From the NCBI RefSeq assembly GCF_907165045.1, contig NZ_CAJRAU010000004.1, positions 434,001-498,000 on the forward strand: a stretch of 64,000 bases of DNA, in the 5' to 3' direction. Shown one piece after another: positions 44,614 to 52,661 of this stretch (its first letter is position 1; every line of letters starts with the position of its first letter). Origin of the DNA: Dyadobacter linearis (GTDB lineage Bacteria > Bacteroidota > Bacteroidia > Cytophagales > Spirosomataceae). The position numbers and the translations under genes are program-made. Below the pieces are notes generated by a model. It saw only the letters and a list, made by a program, of their open reading frames with translations, ran no database searches and had not been told where the DNA came from.

Positions 44614-45168
44614 ATGAAAAAGAACATTTTCCTGTCCCTGTTGCTGGTTATGATTGCCTTTGCGTCGCAAGCGCAGAAATTCAAAGGATTAGATAAAAGC
44701 CCGCGCGATGTTGCCTACTTCCCGGATGGATTTGCCCACGATCGGAAAGACGGCGATAAGGCGCTTGTGAAAGTCTCTTACAGCCGCCCGGCGCTGAAAG
44801 GCCGCGAGGTATTTGGCAAGCTGGAACCTTTCGGCAAAGTGTGGCGGGTAGGCGCGGATGAAGCAACCGAGATTAAATTCTATCAGGATGCCACATTCGG
44901 CGGTAAGAAAGTGAAAGCTGGTACCTATTCGCTGTTTGCGATTCCCAATGCGAAAGAGTGGACACTGATCCTGAGCTCGGACGTGGATTACTGGGGAGCT
45001 TATAAGTACAAGGAAGCGAACGATGTAGCGCGCGTAACTGTGCCGGTAAAATCAGCTGAGGCACCGATTGAAAATTTCTCCATTGTATTTGAAAAATCAT
45101 CCGACACAGCAGCGAAGATGTTCCTGGGCTGGGACAAGACGATCGTTGAAGTGCCGGTCACATTCTGA
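44614..45168 (+). CDS. DUF2911 family secreted protein
   Basis: 184 residues from the ATG at 44614, chosen because it starts a proper signal peptide (KKNIFLSLLLVMIAFASQAQ). The mature protein has the DUF2911 pattern: KVSYSRPALKGREVFGKLEP, then GKVWRVGADEATEIKFYQDA, GGKKVKAGTYSLFAIPN and WTLILSSDVDYWGAYKYKEANDVAR. Widespread in Bacteroidota, probably periplasmic, function unknown. It follows the hydrolase gene by 59 bases and could be co-transcribed with it. Confidence 0.87.
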   Translation: MKKNIFLSLLLVMIAFASQAQKFKGLDKSPRDVAYFPDGFAHDRKDGDKALVKVSYSRPALKGREVFGKLEPFGKVWRVGADEATEIKFYQDATFGGKKVKAGTYSLFAIPNAKEWTLILSSDVDYWGAYKYKEANDVARVTVPVKSAEAPIENFSIVFEKSSDTAAKMFLGWDKTIVEVPVTF

Positions 45169-45229
45169 TCCCGGAATGTTGGCATAGTTCTTTGTCGTTA
45201 GCTAGCAGTTAACAAAGCGAAAAGGAACG

Positions 45230-45667
45230 ATGGAAGACATAAATGATGATATTCAGGCGTTTTTTGAGGGGTATGAAAAGCGTTTTGAAGAAGGCCTGGC
45301 CGGACAGGCAGTAGCTGAGGATACAGCCAGGGTTTTCGCTGATTTTTTTGTGGAAGCCAGTCCGGTAGGTATTTCAGGCGGAAAAAACGACGCGCAGTTT
45401 CTCGAAGCTGTCCCGAAAGGTTACGAATTCTACCGCTCGATCGGGATTACTAAAATGGAGATCCGGCAGATCGATATTACGGAACTGAACGAGATGCATT
45501 ACCTCGTCGACGTGCGGTGGGAATCCTTTTATGAAAAGGACGGGAGTGAAGATTCGATGGAGTTTAGTGTGATTTATTTTTTGCAAAACAGAAAAAGCGA
45601 ACTCAAAATCTTCGCATACATTACCGGCGACGAGCAGGCTGTATTAAAGGAGAGAGGGTTGGTATAG
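45230..45667 (+). CDS. NTF2-like/SnoaL-like small protein, unknown function
   Basis: 145 residues, no signal peptide. The layout of an N-terminal helical pair (DIQAFFEGYEKRFEEGL, DTARVFADFFVEASPVGI) and a curved beta sheet (MEIRQIDITELNEMHYLVDV, SMEFSVIYFLQN, LKIFAYITGD) is that of the NTF2/SnoaL-like cone fold. No catalytic residues can be assigned. It is a single gene closed by a strong terminator. Confidence 0.7.
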   Translation: MEDINDDIQAFFEGYEKRFEEGLAGQAVAEDTARVFADFFVEASPVGISGGKNDAQFLEAVPKGYEFYRSIGITKMEIRQIDITELNEMHYLVDVRWESFYEKDGSEDSMEFSVIYFLQNRKSELKIFAYITGDEQAVLKERGLV

Positions 45668-45705
45668 CATATAGCTGGCGGTTACTGGCATTATTATTGC
45701 AAAAG

Positions 45706-45742
45706 CAGGTTGAGGTCGAAAGACTTTGACCTGTTTTTTTTT
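45706..45742 (+). terminator. Rho-independent terminator with GAAA tetraloop
   Basis: CAGGTTGAGGTC pairs with GACTTTGACCTG through twelve pairs, including G-U wobbles, closed by a GAAA tetraloop (45718-45721), then nine T residues. It lies 38 bases after the NTF2-like gene. Confidence 0.9.
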
Positions 45743-45761
45743 GCTTTAACCAAAACCAAAT

Positions 45762-47030
45762 ATGAACACCAACAAACTCGCCCTACTGTGCCTGCTTGCC
45801 GGATTTTCCGTAGTCGGATGCAACAGCAAGGTAAGCGAAAAGGAAAAAGAGGAGGCCCAACAACAAGGCCCCGATTCCGTCGCAACCCAGACCGATAAAC
45901 TCACCTTACCAGCTCCGTTTGTGACCGAATCGGTAGAAAACCGGCCCGAGGAAGCTGGCTGGCCGGAAGGGAAAATGCCCACAGCGCCCGCAGGATTCAC
46001 GGTGACCAAGTTTGCAGACAAGCTGGATAGCCCGAGGTGGACTTACATTGCGCCGAACGGAGACATTTTTGTAGCCGAATCTGCGACCAAGAAAAGTGCC
46101 GACAGGATCACATTATTGCGCGACGTGAACAAAGATGGTAAGCCTGAAATGCGTGAGATTTTCATGGAAAAACTGAATAAGCCGCTGGGAATGTTGGTGT
46201 TAAACAACTTTTTCTATGTTGCTAATACCGACGGGCTATACAGATATCCTTACAAACCGGGCGAAACCAAAATTACCAGCAAAGGTGAGAAGATAGTCGA
46301 ATTGCCGGCTGGCGGATATAACAACCACTGGACGAGGAATTTGCTTGCAAATGCGGATGGTTCTAAAATCTATATTTCAGTTGGTTCTGCCAGTAATGTT
46401 GCTGATCACGGGATGGACGAGGAAAAACGACGGGCTAATATCCTGGAAGTGAATCCGGACGGAAGTGGCGAGCGGGTATATGCAAGCGGACTGCGAAATC
46501 CGGTCGGAATGGATTGGGCGCCGGGTACCAAAACACTTTGGACTGCGGTGAACGAAAGAGACAAGCTGGGCGACGAGCTCGTGCCTGACTATATTACAAG
46601 TGTGAAGGAAGGCGGATTTTACGGTTGGCCTTATGCATATTTTGGTCAAAATGAAGATCCGAGAAGAAAAGGAGAAAATCCTGCACTAGTTGCAAAAACG
46701 ATCGTTCCGGATGTTCCGGTGGGGTCGCATACCGCTTCGCTGGGATTGGCTTTTTATGACAAGACCAAGTTTCCAGCGAAATATCAAAATGGTGCATTTG
46801 TAGGCCAGCACGGTTCGTGGAACCGTTCGGCGCTCTCGGGATATAAGGTAATGTTTGTTCCTTTCAAAAACGGAAAACCTGCCGGCAAACCAGAGGATTT
46901 TCTGACTGGTTTTGTCGAAAGTGAAAAGAAAGTATATGGTCGCCCGGTGGGAGTGACGATAATGGACGACGGTTCTATGCTGGTAAACGATGATACCGGC
47001 GGCACGATCTGGCGTGTTGCTGCTCAGTAA
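45762..47030 (+). CDS. PQQ-type sugar/sorbosone dehydrogenase lipoprotein
   Basis: 422 residues. The lipoprotein signal ends VVGC (Cys 20). After a charged linker the sorbosone-dehydrogenase-type propeller starts: FADKLDSPRWTYIAPNGDIF, LLRDVNKDGKPEMREIFMEK, GGYNNHWTRNLLANADGSK, ISVGSASNVADHGMDEEKRR, YASGLRNPVGMDWAPGTKTL and YGWPYAYFGQNEDPR. A membrane- or periplasm-located oxidoreductase for sugars or alcohols is likely; cofactor PQQ is inferred. It differs clearly from the other such protein at 14868-16046, so the two are not recent duplicates. Confidence 0.87.
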   Translation: MNTNKLALLCLLAGFSVVGCNSKVSEKEKEEAQQQGPDSVATQTDKLTLPAPFVTESVENRPEEAGWPEGKMPTAPAGFTVTKFADKLDSPRWTYIAPNGDIFVAESATKKSADRITLLRDVNKDGKPEMREIFMEKLNKPLGMLVLNNFFYVANTDGLYRYPYKPGETKITSKGEKIVELPAGGYNNHWTRNLLANADGSKIYISVGSASNVADHGMDEEKRRANILEVNPDGSGERVYASGLRNPVGMDWAPGTKTLWTAVNERDKLGDELVPDYITSVKEGGFYGWPYAYFGQNEDPRRKGENPALVAKTIVPDVPVGSHTASLGLAFYDKTKFPAKYQNGAFVGQHGSWNRSALSGYKVMFVPFKNGKPAGKPEDFLTGFVESEKKVYGRPVGVTIMDDGSMLVNDDTGGTIWRVAAQ

Positions 47031-47051
47031 GCCGTTAATTATTGAAATAGA

Positions 47052-47087
47052 AAGTGACCTGGTCGATTGATCAGGCCACTTTTTTTT
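47052..47087 (+). terminator. Rho-independent terminator of the dehydrogenase lipoprotein gene
   Basis: AAGTGACCTG and CAGGCCACTT form a ten-pair stem (one G-U) followed by eight T residues; the gap to the stop codon is about 20 bases. Confidence 0.83.
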
Positions 47088-47118
47088 GTTTACGCAAAAT
47101 AAATAACTGCGAATGTTT

Positions 47119-47148
47119 GCAAAAATATACCGGTCGGTATATTTTTGC
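47119..47148. promoter_or_regulatory. palindromic TetR operator upstream of tetR
   Basis: A 30-base near-perfect palindrome with 14-bp arms around a GT centre; the core reads ATATACCGGTCGGTATAT. It ends 19 bases before the tetR ATG, well placed for autorepression. The same core, with one base changed at the centre, recurs at 47772-47789 before the SDR gene. Confidence 0.83.
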
Positions 47149-47167
47149 GTTGTCAATACAAAACGAA

Positions 47168-47755
47168 ATGAGCAAGGCAGAACGTACGCGACAATTTATC
47201 ATCGAAAAAACGGCACCGATCTTCAATGTGAAAGGGTATGCCGGTACCTCGCTGAACGATATGATCAGCGCGACGGGGCTTACAAAAGGCAGTATTTACG
47301 GAAATTTTGAGAATAAAGATGAAGTTGCGCTGGCGGCATTTGAGCATAATCTGAAATGCATGTTTACGGCGGTACGTGTGGAAATGGACAAGAAATCTAC
47401 CGCCCGGGAAAAATTGCTTGTGTATGTCGACATTTACGAAAACTTCCTGCATCACCCATTCCCGGCAGGCGGCTGTCCGATCCTTAATACCTCCACCGAA
47501 GCCGACGATACCCACCCAAGGCTGCGCGAAAAAGCATCTGATGCGATCACAAGCTGGAAAAACGCCATTTCTGGATTGATTAAAAAAGGGATTGTCGACA
47601 ATGAATTCAGCAGTCATATTGACCCGGAAGAAACCGCGATCTCGATCATTGCATTGATTGAAGGCGGAATAATGATCGGCAAAGTGACAGGTAAGCTGAA
47701 TTACAGGAAAGCGATCATGAAGGCTGTGCAGAAAATGATTAACGATTTAGAGTAA
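47168..47755 (+). CDS. TetR family transcriptional regulator
   Basis: 195 residues from the ATG at 47168 (MSKAERTRQF), which lies just after the operator; an upstream in-frame start would put the palindrome inside the gene. The HTH is GYAGTSLNDMISATGLTKGS followed by IYGNFENKDEVALAAF, typical of TetR. The ligand domain contains CPILNTSTEADDTHPRLREK, as in the TetR subfamily that often neighbours SDR or reductase genes. Two matching palindromes suggest it represses itself and the SDR/DUF2798 genes. The inducer is unknown. Confidence 0.91.
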   Translation: MSKAERTRQFIIEKTAPIFNVKGYAGTSLNDMISATGLTKGSIYGNFENKDEVALAAFEHNLKCMFTAVRVEMDKKSTAREKLLVYVDIYENFLHHPFPAGGCPILNTSTEADDTHPRLREKASDAITSWKNAISGLIKKGIVDNEFSSHIDPEETAISIIALIEGGIMIGKVTGKLNYRKAIMKAVQKMINDLE

Positions 47756-47771
47756 AAAATTTTAACCAGAA

Positions 47772-47789
47772 ATATACCGATCGGTATAT
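47772..47789. promoter_or_regulatory. palindromic TetR operator upstream of the SDR gene
   Basis: ATATACCGATCGGTATAT is a perfect 18-base palindrome located 16 bases after the tetR stop and 35 bases before the SDR start. Each half-site is identical to the core half-sites of the operator at 47119-47148. Confidence 0.83.
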
Positions 47790-47824
47790 AATTAATTTTA
47801 AACGAAACTAATTTTAAAACAGAA

Positions 47825-48577
47825 ATGAAAACTACAGGAAATACCATACTGATCACAGGCGGAAGTGCAGGAATCGGATTTGAGATCGCAAAAGCTTTCT
47901 CGGAACTTAATAATCAGGTAATTATCACAGGTCGAGACAAAGACCGGCTGGCCAATGCGGCGGCGAAACTTGAAAATGTGACAGGTATCGTCTCTGATGT
48001 CACCAACCCCGCAGATGTAGAGCAACTCGTATCCAGACTTCAAACCGAATTCCCGCAGCTGAATGTGGTGATCAATAATGCCGGGAAAGCGGCTTATTAT
48101 GATCTGGACGAAGGAAAAGACCCGGCACAAATCGCCGAAGACGAAATGCTGACCAATTATTTGTCGGTCATCGGCCTGAACGATGCTTTGTTGCCACAAC
48201 TGAAAAAAGCCGGAGAAGCGGCTATCGTGAATGTTTCGAGTATCGCTGCATTGGTACCGAACCACATTATCCCCACTTACGGTGCAAGCAAGGCAGCTTT
48301 GCATTCGTATACCCAGTCGCTGCGTATTTCGCTTGCCAAAAGCAGCTCGGTTCAGGTATTTGAATTGATTCCTCCGCTGGTTAATACGGATTTTTCGCAG
48401 GAAATAGGCGGCGCAAATGGTATTCCGCCAAAAGTGGTTGCTGACGAATTAGTAAATGCGTTTGAGACTAATACACTCGAAGTGCGGGTAGGGCAAACCG
48501 CTCAATTGTTCGAGCTGTTTCTCAGTTCTCCGGCTGAGGCACTGAGAGCGATGAATCCGGGCGTGACCGTATTCTGA
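47825..48577 (+). CDS. short-chain dehydrogenase/reductase (DltE-like)
   Basis: 250 residues, classical SDR. Cofactor motif ITGGSAGIGFEIAKAF (TGx3GxG), VINNAGKAAYYD (NNAG), catalytic Ser in VNVSSIAALVP and YGASKAALHSY (YxxxK). It is the DltE-like type, with SLAKSSSVQVFELIPPLVNT near the end. NAD(P)H-dependent reductase of an unknown carbonyl substrate. Preceded by a TetR operator, followed 38 bases on by the DUF2798 gene. Confidence 0.9.
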   Translation: MKTTGNTILITGGSAGIGFEIAKAFSELNNQVIITGRDKDRLANAAAKLENVTGIVSDVTNPADVEQLVSRLQTEFPQLNVVINNAGKAAYYDLDEGKDPAQIAEDEMLTNYLSVIGLNDALLPQLKKAGEAAIVNVSSIAALVPNHIIPTYGASKAALHSYTQSLRISLAKSSSVQVFELIPPLVNTDFSQEIGGANGIPPKVVADELVNAFETNTLEVRVGQTAQLFELFLSSPAEALRAMNPGVTVF

Positions 48578-48615
48578 TCTGATCCGCCGGAAGACGCAAT
48601 TTAAATGCATTAAAA

Positions 48616-48849
48616 ATGAGACAGAAAATCGCATTTGCACTGATCATGGGAATCATTACAACGGGCATAATTTCCTTCACTTTGATTTCCATAAATATTG
48701 GATTTGTTGCCAATTTTTTGGTGATTTGGCTGAAATCTTGGAGCATGGCCTACCTCGTGGTGATACCCGCGATACTGATCGTCGGTCCGCAGGTGCAGAA
48801 GCTGGTGGCGACTATGTTTAAAGATGCAGTGACTGAGGAAGTTGACTAA
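48616..48849 (+). CDS. DUF2798 family small membrane protein
   Basis: 77 residues with two membrane helices (FALIMGIITTGIISFTLISI and AYLVVIPAILIVGPQV) and the pattern RQKIAFALIMG typical of DUF2798. The short loop between carries FVANFLVIWLKSW. Often found next to SDR and TetR genes; function unknown. It should be co-transcribed with the SDR gene and so under the same TetR control. Confidence 0.82.
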   Translation: MRQKIAFALIMGIITTGIISFTLISINIGFVANFLVIWLKSWSMAYLVVIPAILIVGPQVQKLVATMFKDAVTEEVD

Positions 48850-48885
48850 TTGCTTCCGGAGTCTGAGAAACCGTTAAAGATTTTT

Positions 48886-50142
48886 ATGAAAAGAGTTGTT
48901 GTTACAGGAATGGGAGTCATTTCTCCCCTGGGGAATTCGGTAGATGAATTCTGGGAAAATATCGTGAATGGTAAAAGCGGTGCTGCCACCATTACTAAGA
49001 AGGATGTATCCAAGTTTAAGACGCAGTTCGGATGTGAAGTGAACAATTTCAATCCGGAAGAATTTATTGACAAAAAAGAACTGAAAAAGTACGATCTGCA
49101 TACCCAGTACGCGATTGCGGCTTCGGATATGGCGATCAAAGACGCAGGGTTGGATTTTGCAACGATGGACATTACCGACCGTTACGACGCAGGTGTGATC
49201 TGGGCGACGGGAAATGGCGGAATGGGTACTTTCGAAGATCAGCTGATGGAATTCCATGCTTCCGACGGCGTGCCTCGTTTCAGCCCGTTCTTTATTCCTA
49301 AAATGATCGTGGATATTGCAGCAGGTGTGATTTCGATCCGCCATAAACTGCACGGTCCTAATTATTGCACCGTGTCAGCCTGCGCGTCTTCAAACACTGC
49401 ATTGATAGCAGCATTTGATACGATCAGAATGGACAAGGCGAAAATAATGGTTGCAGGAGGCTCTGAGGCTGCTATTATCTATTCCGCATTGGGCGGTTTC
49501 GGCGCAGCGCAGGCACTTTCTAAAAGAAACGACGATCCGGCGACAGCCTCGCGGCCATTCGATAAAACGCGTGATGGATTCGTGATGGGCGAAGGCGCAG
49601 GAGCATTGATCCTGGAAGATTACGACTTCGCAGTAGCAAGAGGCGCGAAAATTTACGCCGAAATTGTCGGTGGCGGAATGGCGGCCGATGCGTATCACCT
49701 TACCGGCACACCTCCCGACGGAATGGGCGCGGCTTTGGGAATGAGAAAAGCATTGAAAGAAGCGGGTATCACGCCAGACAAGATCGATTATGTAAATGCG
49801 CACGCCACTTCGACAGGTCTGGGCGATATGAGCGAGCTGAATGCGATCAAATCCGTTTTCGGCGATCATACCGTGGCGATCAGCGCTACAAAATCGATGA
49901 CCGGCCACTTACTAGGTGCTGCTGGTGCGATTGAAAGTATTGTGTGTGCACTGGCTGTCAAAAATGACATGATTCCGGGCACGATCAATACCAGAGAACT
50001 GGACGAAAATGTGCCGGAAGGATTGAATATCATTCTAGGAGATTCAGTGAACCAGACGATCAACTACGCGCTGAACAATACTTTCGGTTTCGGAGGTCAC
50101 ACAGCGACGTCTATTTTCAAGAAATATACCGAAGAGAATTAA
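48886..50142 (+). CDS. fabF: beta-ketoacyl-ACP synthase II
   Basis: 418 residues from the ATG at 48886, which gives the standard start MKRVVVTGMGVISPLGNS. The catalytic Cys is C166 in TVSACASSNTAL, and the two His lie in NAHATSTGLGD and KSMTGHLLGAAGA. FGFGGHTATS ends the protein as usual for FabF. It condenses malonyl-ACP with acyl-ACP in fatty acid elongation. It is not next to acpP or other fab genes, so it may be a second copy or a specialised one. Its stop overlaps the convergent HAD gene (TTAA). Confidence 0.91.
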   Translation: MKRVVVTGMGVISPLGNSVDEFWENIVNGKSGAATITKKDVSKFKTQFGCEVNNFNPEEFIDKKELKKYDLHTQYAIAASDMAIKDAGLDFATMDITDRYDAGVIWATGNGGMGTFEDQLMEFHASDGVPRFSPFFIPKMIVDIAAGVISIRHKLHGPNYCTVSACASSNTALIAAFDTIRMDKAKIMVAGGSEAAIIYSALGGFGAAQALSKRNDDPATASRPFDKTRDGFVMGEGAGALILEDYDFAVARGAKIYAEIVGGGMAADAYHLTGTPPDGMGAALGMRKALKEAGITPDKIDYVNAHATSTGLGDMSELNAIKSVFGDHTVAISATKSMTGHLLGAAGAIESIVCALAVKNDMIPGTINTRELDENVPEGLNIILGDSVNQTINYALNNTFGFGGHTATSIFKKYTEEN

Positions 50143-50936
50143 TCCGTTAATTCGGAGAGAACCTCAACTACCCCGTTTTCATCGTTGCTTTTGGCGATGA
50201 AACGGGCTATTTTTTTGATATCCGGGTGTGCATTCGCCATTGCGTAGGAATAATGTGCCTTTTCCAGCATTTCCAGGTCGTTCAGATAGTCTCCGAAAAC
50301 CATCGTTTGCTCGGGTGTGACATTAAATTTTTCCTGTAAAACCTCCATGGCGCGACCCTTATTCGCTTTTTTATCCGAAATATCCAGCCAGATCGGCCCG
50401 GAAACTTTCACCTGTAAATCGTCCTCAAACTTTTTATAGTACGGGTAACTGTTCACCTCTGAGCCAGCCAGGTCGCAGAGCGTAAATTTCAGGAATTTGT
50501 CGTCTTCGATCGCAAGCAGGTCTTCTACCACTTCATATCTCTCAAAATAGAGTTTTAAGTGGTTGATAAACTCAGGCTCGTCGCTTTCCACATACGCTTT
50601 CTTTTTTCCGCAAATAATAGGGTAGGTATTCGGGATAGTCCGGCCGATCGTAATCAGTTCACGCACAATATCCTGCTCAATGGGCTGAATATGAATTTCT
50701 TCATCCTGAAAAACCACATAACTGCCATTTTCGGCGGCGAAAATTACCTGATCTTTGATCCGGGCAAGTGTTTTCGCGAGATTGAAATACTGGCGGCCGC
50801 TCGCTGCGACGAATACGATTCCGTGGTCTTTTATTTTCTGGAAAACGGGGTAAAAGGATTCGTGTACTTCGTGTTTTGAGTTCAAAAGCGTACCGTCCAT
50901 GTCGGTAGCAATCAGCCTGATATCGGAAAAATTCAT
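50139..50936 (-). CDS. Cof-type HAD-IIB phosphatase
   Basis: 265 residues. HAD motif I is LIATDMDGTLLNS (nucleophile Asp in DxDGT), motif II lies in FVAASGRQYF, and motifs III/IV in NKGRAMEVLQEKF and VFGDYLNDLEML. The cap between about 80 and 190 is the IIB type. It should dephosphorylate sugar phosphates, flavin or PLP-like substrates; the physiological one is not known. A TACATTTG on the minus strand (50970-50977) is a plausible -7 box. Confidence 0.9.
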   Translation of the reverse strand: MNFSDIRLIATDMDGTLLNSKHEVHESFYPVFQKIKDHGIVFVAASGRQYFNLAKTLARIKDQVIFAAENGSYVVFQDEEIHIQPIEQDIVRELITIGRTIPNTYPIICGKKKAYVESDEPEFINHLKLYFERYEVVEDLLAIEDDKFLKFTLCDLAGSEVNSYPYYKKFEDDLQVKVSGPIWLDISDKKANKGRAMEVLQEKFNVTPEQTMVFGDYLNDLEMLEKAHYSYAMANAHPDIKKIARFIAKSNDENGVVEVLSELTD

Positions 50937-51129
50937 ACTGGTTTTTATAAATACTTACATTAATGAAGGCAAATGTACCTTCTTAGGTTCCAGCGAAACG
51001 CGTTTTTTAGCGTAACCAGCAGAAAATGCCGGTCACTAAGTCTCCCAAATGCAGCCCGCAAATTTCAGCCGAAGCGAAACCCGCACCGATCTTTTACTGT
51101 TGGTTGACTATCCAAGTGACTTCAATAGC

Positions 51130-52029
51130 ATGAAATTTTCAAAATATTACCTCGCCGCATTCATTTCATTTATGATCTGGGGGTTTTTTAGTCTGGCACT
51201 CAAACCGTTATCTGCCTACGCTTCGCTCGACATTTTGTTTTACAGGGTATTTCTCTGCGCCGTGATCATGTCGGTGATCTGCCTGTTTTTCAGGAAGCGG
51301 GTTTTAAGGGAGAATGTCAGGTTGTTAAAAGCATTACCCGCAAGGCAGCGGAACCGGGCCATTTTACTGACCTTATCGGGAGGTATCCTGCTCACAGCCA
51401 ACTGGTTTTTCTTTATTTACGTGATGAACCATATCAGTATCAAGGCCGCGTCTTTCGCCTACCTGGTCTGCCCGATTATGACGACCGTGATCGCGTATTT
51501 TGTATTGCATGAAAAGCTCAGCAAGTGGCAGTGGACAGCGGTTGCAATAAGTGTTTTCAGTTGTATGTTATTGTCTTTTAATAACATAGCCGATATTGCT
51601 TACAGCATGATCGTGGCGGCTTCGTATGCTTTTTACCTGGTGAGTCAGCGGAAGAATGTGGGTTTGGATAAATTTCTGGTACTTACGGTGCAGATCCTAT
51701 TTTCTGCGCTGATCCTGTTGCCATTTTATCCGGTTTACAGCGAGGGAGTTCCTACTGAACTTTCCTTTTACGCATTGATTTTTGTGATCGCGCTGCTCTT
51801 CACGATCATTCCGCTTTATATGAATTTGTATGCATTGCAGGGAGTTACTTCGTCGACGATGGGGATATTGCTTTACATTAATCCGCTCATGAACTTCGCG
51901 ATCGCGCTGTTTTATTTCCATGAGCAAATCAACTCCATTCAAATTATCGGCTATTCGCTTATCCTGGTTTCCATCATCGTTTTCAACGAGCGGTTTATTT
52001 TCGGAAGGCGGCGGACTGCATTAGTTTAA
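51130..52029 (+). CDS. EamA-family transporter, RarD-like
   Basis: 299 residues from the ATG at 51130, which starts at the first membrane span; an upstream in-frame extension is polar and unlike the family. About ten helices in two EamA repeats: YLAAFISFMIWGFFSLALKP and the following PLSAYASLDILFYRVF are the RarD signature. AILLTLSGGILLTANWFFFI and LYINPLMNFAIALFYFHEQI fit drug/metabolite transporters. Substrate unknown. It shares a TTAA stop overlap with the convergent methyltransferase gene. Confidence 0.86.
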   Translation: MKFSKYYLAAFISFMIWGFFSLALKPLSAYASLDILFYRVFLCAVIMSVICLFFRKRVLRENVRLLKALPARQRNRAILLTLSGGILLTANWFFFIYVMNHISIKAASFAYLVCPIMTTVIAYFVLHEKLSKWQWTAVAISVFSCMLLSFNNIADIAYSMIVAASYAFYLVSQRKNVGLDKFLVLTVQILFSALILLPFYPVYSEGVPTELSFYALIFVIALLFTIIPLYMNLYALQGVTSSTMGILLYINPLMNFAIALFYFHEQINSIQIIGYSLILVSIIVFNERFIFGRRRTALV

Positions 52030-52655
52030 GGCTTTTCCAAGACCTGCGAATAGATAAACCTATTGAAATGAAATTCTAGAAATACCTGTCGGTAACCAGC
52101 TGTTTTGAGCAAACTGGCTGTATCCGGCAGGTTTTTTGCTTCTATTTTTAAAAAGATATTGAAAAAAGCGTACATCGATTTGAGAAGTCGATTGCGCCAG
52201 TCCGTCGGTTTTTCGTTTTCAAGCCGGAAATCGGCAACTAGCCAGATTCCCTTCGAAACCAGCAGCTTATCGAGGATTCTGAATACTTGCGCAGCTCTTT
52301 CCTGACTAAAATTATCAAAAAGAAACGGGGTCAGGACCACATCGAATTCTTCTTCGGTATTGTAGTAATCAATGGGCATTAATAAAAAAGTGACCTTATT
52401 GTTGCCGCAGTTACGCTTCCGGGACTTTTCCAGCATTTTTTCAGATATCTCCACGTACACGATTGTTAATCCGCCTGGCTGTAATTTGGCAACTTCTTCC
52501 AAAATCCGTCCGGTACCGCCGCCCACGATCAGCACGCGCGCCGGTGCATGAATGAAGCTGATCAGCGATTTTTGCGAACGCATTAATGCTCCCTGAAAAA
52601 CGATACCTCCCAGAAAATCGTAAAACCAGGCCACGCTGTCGTAGTTGTTCTTCAT
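52026..52655 (-). CDS. class I SAM-dependent methyltransferase
   Basis: 209 residues. Motif I is VLIVGGGTGRILEEVAKLQ, and the acidic motif II residue is in IVYVEISEKMLEKS; FDVVLTPFLFDNF and SKGIWLVADFRLENE give motifs III and post-III. It begins YDSVAWFYDFLGGIVFQGAL, as in quinone/lipid-type methyltransferases of the UbiE-like group. Its start lies six bases after the stop of the UbiA-like gene at 52662, so the two are one operon, hinting that it methylates a lipid or prenylated product. Substrate unproven. Confidence 0.85.
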   Translation of the reverse strand: MKNNYDSVAWFYDFLGGIVFQGALMRSQKSLISFIHAPARVLIVGGGTGRILEEVAKLQPGGLTIVYVEISEKMLEKSRKRNCGNNKVTFLLMPIDYYNTEEEFDVVLTPFLFDNFSQERAAQVFRILDKLLVSKGIWLVADFRLENEKPTDWRNRLLKSMYAFFNIFLKIEAKNLPDTASLLKTAGYRQVFLEFHFNRFIYSQVLEKP

Positions 52656-52661
52656 TGTTTT

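Noticed and set aside
47054..47167. Upstream in-frame extension of the TetR gene
   Set aside because: It would place the palindromic operator inside the coding sequence and adds a Cys-rich stretch foreign to TetR proteins.
51049..51129. 27-residue upstream extension of the RarD-like transporter
   Set aside because: Polar sequence without family similarity; the transporter begins with its first helix at 51130.
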